Assembly (NCBI RefSeq): GCF_902459465.1 | Contig: NC_047065.1 | Span: 22,147,828 to 22,211,827 of the forward strand | DNA length: 64,000 bases | From: Asterias rubens | Taxonomy: Eukaryota; Echinodermata; Asteroidea; Forcipulatida; Asteriidae | Reading direction: 5' to 3' | Part shown: positions 61,301 through 64,000 of the stretch, piece after piece | Numbering within the stretch: position 1 is the first letter of the stretch | How the letters are laid out: each line of letters opens with the position of its first letter | Notes under the pieces: model-generated | The model's input: the letters and a program-made list of their open reading frames with translations, nothing else | Databases searched by the model: none | What the model was told of the DNA's origin: nothing | Translations under genes and position numbers: made by a program

Positions 61301-63752
61301 TGCAACAAGTGATCGCAAGAATACGAGATTTCATGAGGAGTCAATTTTAAAAATATTTTTCTCACAGCCCTTGGAAAAGCCAAACATTTTACAGAAATGT
61401 GACGGTGCAGAATCAAGTACATCGAAGGCTCCCCATTGCAACTTTCTGGTCTGGAGACATGATCGATTTAAATTACTTTAGAATGACCAACTTTTTTTTA
61501 CCAGAAATTACGCCATCAAAAACCACGATTACACCAAAAGTATAAAAGTGCTGAGTTAAAATTTTCACCAGACCATTCGTCTTGTGTTCACACAACAATT
61601 GATCGGTTTTATTTTACAAGAACCTCTCCAATGCTTCAGATTTGCACAGCTGATGATCTGTATTTGTTTTTCTGCTTACAGCTACGGAGACAGGGCAAGA
61701 GTACTACCCGATGTTCTTTTCCTGTGATAACTCCTTCAAGGAGTTCTTCTGTCAGTGTATCCGTCTCTTCAATAAGACTTGGAAAGAGATGAGAGCTGAG
61801 CTCCAAGACTTTCCCAAGGTAGCCATAAATTTACAGCTTACAGGTTCTAATGTTGGCTGGTAACAGGTTTCTGCTAAGCAAGATTTTGTCTGCAAATTTG
61901 TTTTGCTGACATTGGTTAATTAAATTTGGCTCTGGTCTGGGTGCAGAGTTGGTGTGTGCCCCCCTACAGATTATTATGAGTTTTATTATGAGCCAAAACA
62001 ACTAAATGTCCAATCGCTTTGTACTTGTCTGCTTTCATTCAAACAAGTTTAAAGGCAGTGGACACTATTGGTAATTACTCAAAATAATTTTAGCATAAAA
62101 CCTCACTTGGTATTGAGTAATGGGGAGAGGTGGATGGTTAAAAAACATTGTGAGAAACGGCTCCCTCTGAAGTGACGTAGTTTTCGAGAAAGAAGTAGTT
62201 TTCCACGAATTTGATTTAGAGACCTCGAGTTTAGAATTTGAGGTCTCGAAATCAAGCAAGGGTGTTTTTTGATTTCATTCATATCTCGCAACTTCGACGA
62301 CCAATTGAGCTCAAATTTTCACAGATTTGTTATTTTATGCATATGTTGAGATACAGCAAGTGAGAAGACTGGTCTTTGACAACTACCAATAGTGTCCACT
62401 GTCTTTAACAATTTAAGCCTGGGAGGGCAAGATGTATCAGTTGGTGATTAAACATCATATCAGGTCTGAAGCTGTTCTTTTCTTAATGGCACCTCGTAAT
62501 GAGGACATTTTAATTTAGATTGGAACATTTCAAGGAAGGGGCACCGAGGCAATGACAAGGCATGGAGTTAGTCGCCTTCATAAGCCTTTTTGAGATACGG
62601 CGGACACAATGCTACAACACTATTCAGGTTTGGGTAAATTTATGTGTATACACCCAAACCTAACGGTACACTCCTATCGCGTCCGCCATCCCTCTAAAAG
62701 GCTTATTTTATTGGCTCTGTGAAGTATCAGACATGTCCAATGATCGAACCCAGTAGCCCCGTACCTCATGAAGCTCAGCTGAAAAGCATGAACTAGGTGG
62801 ACATTTTCAGGTATACCTGAAGCTCTCTCATACAAGGACTGTTATAAACATGTTCTGTTTTTAGCAACTTCTTGTGCTAGAAGGGTTTATAGACATTGTG
62901 TCATGGTCTGTGTGTAAAGTTGGTGTGCGTAGTTTTACACAGGCAAATAAACTTAGTTGGACGCCAACAAGTCCAATCAATTTAGGGAACAGGTTGTAAA
63001 AACATTTAAGTTACTATTTTCTGTGTTTACGTCTTTTCTCTCTGTCTCGCTCTTTAGGTGATGAGCGTTGTGAAGGATCAGATAGAGCGCGCTTTGAACA
63101 GTCGTTCACCGTCCATGGATCAGTTCTGGACCAAGCTGTCCCAACTCAACTACACTCAGATCCTAAAGCTCCGGCAGCAGGAGCGATCCGATAAGGAAGA
63201 GTGGAACTCACAGGCTACTCCTGTTGTGTAAGTTGAATAATAGTGTAACGCAGAGATTTAATTAATTAACGGATATGAGCGCGAGCGAGCAGAGTCGAGT
63301 GGAGTCTTTGGTGACGACAACTGAAGAAAACACTTGAAACAGTTATATGGGTTTGGGGTGTATTCCACTTGAGCATCCATTGCCAAACGTTTGCGCACGT
63401 TTGCCAACATTTCGAGTGGAACGAGTTGTGCACCGCCACCATTGGCGAACGTATGCAACCTTAGGCGAACATACTTCCGAGGTGTTGTTTGCGTTTAAGA
63501 ACTTTCAGAGTAGCTAACGACCAGTCGACGCATGAAAGAGTTGATCAACCTACTTGACAAATTTTGCTTCTTGTCTTTCTTGCTGTTTGCTTCAAGAACA
63601 ACACAAATGATGTCTTTGTGTTTTAAAACTTTGCAGGGAGTTACGCAAAGAGATCAAGCCAGTCATCATGGACCTAATCAAACAGCAGAGACTGAACTAT
63701 CTCATGAAGGGTACTCAGTTTAACAAGTTCAACAGAGCCGGAAGGGCAAAAG
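37343..63752 (+). CDS. ELMO: ELMO1/ELMO2-type engulfment and cell motility protein; first fifteen coding exons, 3' end outside the window
   Basis: Coding exons: 37343-37450, 38380-38553, 39971-40140, 41167-41266, 43186-43289, 49134-49199, 54694-54775, 55683-55733, 56222-56341, 57053-57163, 59041-59145, 60920-61028, 61682-61818, 63058-63227, 63637-63752 (then GTAAGC). All joins are in phase, giving 574 residues of an expected roughly 700 or more. ELMO proteins pair with DOCK-family GEFs to activate Rac in phagocytosis and migration (family knowledge). Residues 1-95 form the ubiquitin-like Ras-binding region; the following Armadillo-like helices include [19 protein letters not shown] and [10 protein letters not shown]. 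The ELMO domain includes [54 protein letters not shown] and [11 protein letters not shown]. The last exon, [20 protein letters not shown], leads into the PH domain, which lies beyond the window. The start is ATCAAGATGACG. Vertebrate ELMO1/2/3 orthology cannot be assigned from this fragment. Confidence 0.95.
37632..37712 (+). repeat. 38-bp direct duplication
   Basis: GTCAATCGAGGCAGACTTTG plus CCTTGATCGAACATC occurs twice in tandem in ELMO intron 1. Confidence 0.9.
38081..38268. mobile_element. G-family inverted-repeat element
   Basis: AGCCCGGTTCATACTTCCAG ... ATGAAGTATGAACCGGGCTT. The body has GACGTCACAAATTCGCAACG and CTGCGAAAGGAGGGTGTGAC. Other copies are at 39656-39845 and 48494-48671. Confidence 0.82.
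38885..39270. mobile_element. A-family MITE
   Basis: TTAA on both sides, left end GGCAGTGGACACTATTGG, right end GTGTCCACTGCC. The central palindrome is eroded (GATACTTCAAGTTC / CTGAGTTCTCG). It lies in ELMO intron 2. Confidence 0.88.
39275..39490 (+). mobile_element. third-type SINE-like repeat
   Basis: GGTTGGTAGAGAGCACCGGT and AGGTCGTTGGTTCCAATCCC look tRNA-derived (A and B boxes), followed by TTTCTCGTTGTTCAACCCCC. Similar sequence is at 48180-48270. Edges are approximate. Confidence 0.5.
39656..39845. mobile_element. G-family element
   Basis: Left end AGACCCGGTTCGTACTTCCT, right end GGAAGCATGAACCGGGCTTA. It lies about 125 bases from ELMO exon 3. Confidence 0.8.
40103..40739 (+). repeat. 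44-bp minisatellite spanning the ELMO exon 3/intron 3 junction
   Basis: The unit consists of the last 38 bases of exon 3 plus GTAAGT, repeated about 14.5 times at exact 44-base spacing. Donor-like sites start at 40141 (native), then 40185, 40229, 40273, 40317 and every 44 bases to 40713. Ten extra copies keep GTAAGT, two have GCAAGT (40185, 40273) and one has GTAATT (40317). Two copies carry the GGCGGAACAT variant. Because 44 is not a multiple of 3, use of any downstream donor places TAA immediately after GAG. Confidence 0.97.
40739..40990. mobile_element. A'-subfamily MITE fragment after the minisatellite
   Basis: TGGGTTCAATCGACCATCGA, AAGACTTCTAGCTAGAAGTC (a perfect central hairpin) and TTCTCCATTGCTCGTTACCA match 1860-2110. 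The left end is replaced by the minisatellite and the right end is lost. Confidence 0.75.
41300..41680 (+). pseudogene. CR1-like LINE 3' end interrupted by a foldback
   Basis: TCCTTCAAATCCAAATTAAA encodes [11 protein letters not shown], the usual CR1-like C-terminus. It resumes after 41593 with AAGCGCTTTGTATCGCTTTT and GCGCTATATAAGTAAGGTTA. Confidence 0.6.
41439..41593. repeat. foldback inserted in the LINE tail
   Basis: ACGCCTCTCTTAATATTTAT GCATGA pairs with TCATGCATAATAAG TATTAAGAGAGGCGT; the arms continue through CTTACTCAAAA / TTTTGAGTAAG. It is flanked by TA. Confidence 0.8.
41676..42000. mobile_element. H-family long inverted-repeat element
   Basis: ACACAGTTTGAAGATAATGA pairs with TCATTATCTTCAAACTGTGT, and GCTGAGGTGCTGTAGTTTTT with AAAAACTACAGCACCTCAGC. 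A related copy follows the A-family fragment at 46366-46565. Confidence 0.8.
42125..42260 (+). mobile_element. second-type tRNA-derived SINE
   Basis: GGTTTAATGGCAAGACATGT and GGGTTCAAATCCCACCTGAG, then a T-rich tract and GGGAAAGTACTGAGCATAAC. It is followed at once by an A-family TTAA. Confidence 0.65.
42261..42647. mobile_element. A-family MITE
   Basis: TTAAAGGCAAGGGACACTAT ... GTCCAGTGTCTTTAA, with central GAGACCTCAGATTGAG and TTTGAGGTCTCG. It lies in ELMO intron 4. Confidence 0.87.
42757..43047. mobile_element. MITE with ATAGAG ends, second copy
   Basis: ATAGAGCTATAAGGACTAGA ... CCTCTAGTTCTTATATAAAA CTCTAT. The interior duplicates ATGCGATGCTGTT...AAAATGGCCGCA. It ends about 140 bases before ELMO exon 5. 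Confidence 0.8.
43290..44870. other. ELMO intron 5, proximal part
   Basis: No gene is visible. CTTCATTTCATACAAAATG-like and A-rich stretches near 43510-43620 suggest retroelement tail sequence. GGATTTGGCGCTAAATAAAT with (TTA)n at 44690-44720 is another CR1-like tail. Confidence 0.45.
44873..45368. mobile_element. A-family MITE with an internal insertion
   Basis: TTAAAGACACTGGACACTAT ... GTCCACTGCCTTTAA. About 110 bases near 45220-45325 are foreign to the family consensus. The central region GAGACCTCAAATTTTTAAAT closely resembles the pre-insertion site inferred at 5400. Confidence 0.85.
45381..45555 (+). mobile_element. tRNA-Leu-derived SINE, truncated by an F element
   Basis: CCTGGCCCAGCAGTCTAGGT and GGGTTCGAATCCAGATCATG, then GTATTGCATTCTGCTCTACC. 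The F-family element begins immediately after CTACCAG, and the SINE body (CAGCAAGGCTC) resumes near 45875. Confidence 0.75.
45560..45873. repeat. expanded F-family palindromic array
   Basis: The ends GGGGTGGATTTCACATAGGT and CTTTGTGAAATCCACCCC enclose about three tandem copies of a unit of roughly 70 bases carrying CTCATCCTAACTTAGGACC, AGTCCTATCTCTTAGCATTG and CCTAGGACTAGTCCTAAG. Every unit is itself palindromic. Confidence 0.9.
46027..46365. mobile_element. A-family MITE fragment joined to an H-family copy
   Basis: Starts inside the left arm (CTATCGGTAATTGTCATAGA) and ends GCTAACAAGTAAGCTTTAAT. H-family sequence (GATAGTAGAAAGCTTCCCTG) follows to about 46565. Confidence 0.7.
46566..48490. 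other. ELMO intron 5, middle part
   Basis: No gene is visible. It holds a poly(C) tract (47034-47053), an E-family-like foldback (47115-47302, ending ATGAAATTGGGCCC) and a duplicated block CAAATGGTCAACCTTTAGTT at 47523 and 48328. A repeat at 48065-48300 is shared with the 35.8-kb region. Confidence 0.5.
48494..48671. mobile_element. G-family element
   Basis: AGCCCGGTTCATACTTCTTG ... TTTAGTATGAACCGGGCTTT, 24 bases before an A-family copy. Confidence 0.82.
48695..49080. mobile_element. A-family MITE
   Basis: TTAA on both sides with both ends intact. The central palindrome is GAGACCTCGGGTTTAG / ACTTGAGGTCTC. It ends 53 bases before ELMO exon 6. Confidence 0.88.
49225..49495 (+). pseudogene. 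CR1-like LINE 3' end
   Basis: The frame [20 protein letters not shown] followed by [10 protein letters not shown] shows the AAP-WNSLP...FK-LLKT C-terminal signature of CR1-like reverse transcriptases. It is followed by T-rich sequence, GTGCCTTGAACACCCAGC and (TTA)n. It lies in ELMO intron 6. Confidence 0.75.
49562..50010 (+). mobile_element. SINE with an E-family foldback in its B-box region
   Basis: The SINE left half is 49562-49640 (CGTGGCTGAGCGGTCTAGTT ... GGGTGGGTTTGAAT). The foldback follows at 49641-49884 (GGGCCCAATTTCATAGAGCT ... GCAGCTCTATGAAACTGGGC). The SINE resumes TGTCATAACACTTGTGCCCT and runs to the CTACCAGCCAGGCTCC body. Confidence 0.85.
50120..50780. other. unrecognised stretch in ELMO intron 6
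   Basis: A Ser/Pro-rich open frame at 50148-50351 has biased composition and no recognised family. A roughly 30-base duplication (AGCTCTGCG...CACTCTTAGAGTAAA) lies at 50530-50595. It may be part of the LINE insertion that follows. Confidence 0.4.
50781..51530 (-). pseudogene. non-LTR retrotransposon reverse-transcriptase fragment
   Basis: The - strand encodes the C-terminal part of a LINE-type polymerase: [58 protein letters not shown] and [20 protein letters not shown], then [18 protein letters not shown] frameshift near 51200 separates the blocks and the N-terminal part is missing, so it is 5'-truncated and dead. It lies in ELMO intron 6, antisense to the gene. Confidence 0.85.
51832..52083. 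mobile_element. D-family element
   Basis: GGGTGCGTTCGTTTAGCTTC at the left and GAAGCTAAACGAACGCATCC at the right. The body is inverted relative to the 31.7-kb copy (CACAAGTAGGGCACTGGGGG). Confidence 0.8.
52746..53152. mobile_element. C-family MITE
   Basis: TTAAAGGAACACGTTGCATT ... GGCAACATGTTCCTTTAA. The middle has tandem palindromes TTTGACTCCCATAAATGGCC. It lies in ELMO intron 6. Confidence 0.87.
53455..53960 (-). mobile_element. LINE-like 3' end, second copy
   Basis: CATCCAACAGCGCAAGCGCC and the following 450 bases match 7325-7745. The - strand frame [19 protein letters not shown] followed by TSLFNSI resembles the NR-SFIPR-LN end of CR1/L2-type elements (tentative). Confidence 0.55.
54110..54385 (+). 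mobile_element. tRNA-Leu-derived SINE, 3' part
   Basis: GTATGGACTGTGAAAGGGGT and CCTGTTTCAGCCCTAGGAGT, then AGGTGGCAACGGCCTCTGG and an A-rich end. The tRNA-like head is missing or replaced. Confidence 0.65.
54832..55130 (+). mobile_element. tRNA-Leu-derived SINE, full-length
   Basis: GTGTCATGGCGGAGCGATTA ... GGTTCGGATCCCGATCGTGA, then the shared body (TCTACCGGCCAGGCTTCG; GTTTCAGCCCTAGGAGTAGG) and an A-rich 3' end. It starts 56 bases after ELMO exon 7. Confidence 0.82.
55415..55585. repeat. F-family palindromic element
   Basis: GGGTCGATTTCACAAAGATA and AGTTTTGTGAAATCGACAGC form the ends, with ATCTTAACTTAGGATTAATC inside. It lies about 95 bases before ELMO exon 8. Confidence 0.72.
55762..56044. 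mobile_element. chimera: A-family left half joined to D-family right half
   Basis: TTAAAGACACTGGACACTAT begins a normal A-family left part that stops at GTTGCAAGATTTTAATG. D-family sequence takes over at CCCTGCTTGTGGAGTGGGTC and ends GAAGCTAAACGAACGCACCC. Confidence 0.8.
56380..56530. repeat. fragment related to 16691-17255
   Basis: CCTCGATCCACTATTAAGCT, AAGTAGTAGTCCCGGCTGAT and GAACTGAGAAGTTACCCGAA parallel the right part of the 16.7-17.3 kb element in reverse. Confidence 0.5.
56768..56995. repeat. inverted copy of the 9570-9795 repeat
   Basis: GAATGCGCCATACTGGTGGG, TCACTGTGCGTTTTCATATA and CGCCGCGTGTGACGCGCGTG match the reverse complement of the OXA1L intron 7 repeat. It ends shortly before ELMO exon 10. 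Confidence 0.65.
57268..57760. mobile_element. 493-bp TAA-flanked element inside an A-family fragment
   Basis: Inverted ends GGCCACATAAAAA and TTTTTATGTGGCC, continued inward by AATTGTTGATCGT / ACGATCAACAATT, are flanked by TAA at 57265-57267 and 57761-57763. Outside, the A-family right end reads through: CCCATTACTCGTCACC...ATGC / TAATAATTATTTTGAG ... GTCCACTGCCTTTAA. No transposase frame; PIF/Harbinger-like by its TSD. Confidence 0.83.
57935..58262 (-). mobile_element. tRNA-Leu-derived SINE, reverse orientation
   Basis: On the - strand: TGTTATGGCCGAGTGGTTAA ... GGTTCGAATCCCGGTCGTGA ... CACCCAGGAGTATAAATGGG ... ATTGATACGGTTGTTGTGAA. The tRNA-like head is at 58180-58262. Confidence 0.8.
58355..58730 (+). 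mobile_element. SINE with (AAT)n tail
   Basis: CAGGTGTTGCCAGCAGCAGA, GTGTCGAATCCCGGTCATGA and CCGGGAGTTGGTGGAAATGT are followed by T-rich sequence and (AAT)n near 58690-58722. Confidence 0.65.
58779..58896. repeat. near-perfect foldback, arms of about 50 bp
   Basis: ACACCATGTAATGACTATCT CTAATGAGTTGGGGTGGTTC is repeated inverted after a loop of about 16 bases. The arms are practically identical, and flanking TTTGCGGTAA / TTACCGCAAA extends them. It lies in ELMO intron 10, 145 bases from exon 11. Confidence 0.93.
59410..59880. mobile_element. C-family MITE with a duplicated left end
   Basis: TTAAAGGAACACGTCGCCTT starts at 59410 and a second left end, CAAAGGAACATGTCGCCTTG, follows 90 bases later (both preceded by GATGAACATCCGCT). 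A normal body follows to GGCAACATGTTCCTTTAA. Short tandem duplication of the insertion flank is likely. Confidence 0.8.
60185..60558. mobile_element. B-family MITE
   Basis: TTAAAGCCATTGGACCCTTT ... GAAAGGGTCCAACGGCTTTAA-type ends with matching changes in both arms (ACCC / GGGT). The central hairpin is TTCTCGCTAACGAGAA. A 12-base GGCAACTTTTACA tandem follows. It lies in ELMO intron 11. Confidence 0.87.
61085..61680. other. ELMO intron 12, diffuse internal duplication
   Basis: Two related segments of about 300 bases (around 61180-61310 and 61480-61600) share ACTTTTTTT-CAGAAATTA, ACACCAAAATTATAAAAGTG and AAATTTTCACCAG blocks. The origin is unknown. Confidence 0.5.
62048..62408. mobile_element. 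A-family MITE
   Basis: TTAAAGGCAGTGGACACTAT ... GTGTCCACTGTCTTTAA. Central GAGACCTCGAGTTTAG / TTTGAGGTCTC; a roughly 25-base deletion removes the CACACAACTTCGTG segment. It lies in ELMO intron 13. Confidence 0.88.
62590..62706. repeat. imperfect foldback with AAGCCTTTTTGAGATACGGC ends
   Basis: AAGCCTTTTTGAGATACGGC GGACAC pairs with GCGTCCGCCATCCCTCTAAA AGGCTT; the middle pairs AGGTTTGGGT with ACCCAAACCT. A relative lies at 33083-33200 in the CIAO2B 3' flank. Confidence 0.7.
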
Positions 63753-64000
63753 GTAAGCGCATATTAAATTTGGAATTGTTCAGCTCTCAACTTGTTTAAG
63801 AGCAAGACTCAAGAGTTTGAGGTGAAGATATTGAGGCCTGCTGGTTTCAGAGTGAAGTAGAGGCAAAAACTCCCTGGGGGTTGGAGTCTTGAGGTCAAGA
63901 CTAAGAGCAGGAGCAAAACTAATCAAAACCTTGAGGGTTTGGTTGAAACCAAGGAAGATATAACCGGGAGAGGAGAAGTCGACCATAAAGATGTTTTTAA

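Overview
The window is nuclear DNA of an animal. All four genes are split by spliceosomal introns, intergenic and intronic DNA is packed with short palindromic DNA transposons, tRNA-derived SINEs and LINE tails, and there are no operons or compact bacterial genes. The protein sequences are clearly deuterostome-like, and the repeat landscape resembles echinoderm DNA, most likely a sea star. That taxon is an inference from general resemblance, not a proof.

Layout: (1) an OXA1L-type mitochondrial inner-membrane insertase on the + strand (nine coding exons, 144-11757); (2) TTC5/STRAP, a tetratricopeptide-repeat protein with a C-terminal OB fold, on the - strand (ten coding exons, 26796 down to 15803), convergent with OXA1L; (3) CIAO2B (FAM96B/MIP18), a cytosolic iron-sulfur assembly factor, on the + strand (five coding exons, 26979-33057), head-to-head with TTC5 with only 182 bases between start codons; (4) an ELMO1/2-type engulfment and cell-motility protein on the + strand (first fifteen coding exons, 37343-63752), running off the right edge before its PH domain. 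All exon joins were checked by reading phase. OXA1L, TTC5 and CIAO2B give complete products of about 434, 436 and 158 residues, close to the usual family lengths.

The four genes are unrelated housekeeping or signalling genes. They share no pathway beyond the shared TTC5/CIAO2B promoter region. The most unusual points are in gene structure and repeats: a U12-type AT-AC intron in CIAO2B, a GC-AG intron in OXA1L, and a 44-bp minisatellite that has copied the exon 3/intron 3 junction of ELMO about fourteen times, giving a row of decoy splice donors. Several transposon insertions can be dated relative to one another by nesting, including two TAA-flanked elements inside TTAA-flanked MITEs and a hAT-like element with an exact 8-bp duplication.

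I saw no CRISPR array, rRNA operon, intact transposase, complete retrotransposon or viral gene, and no new coding system. Nearly all short open reading frames outside the exons lie in repeats.
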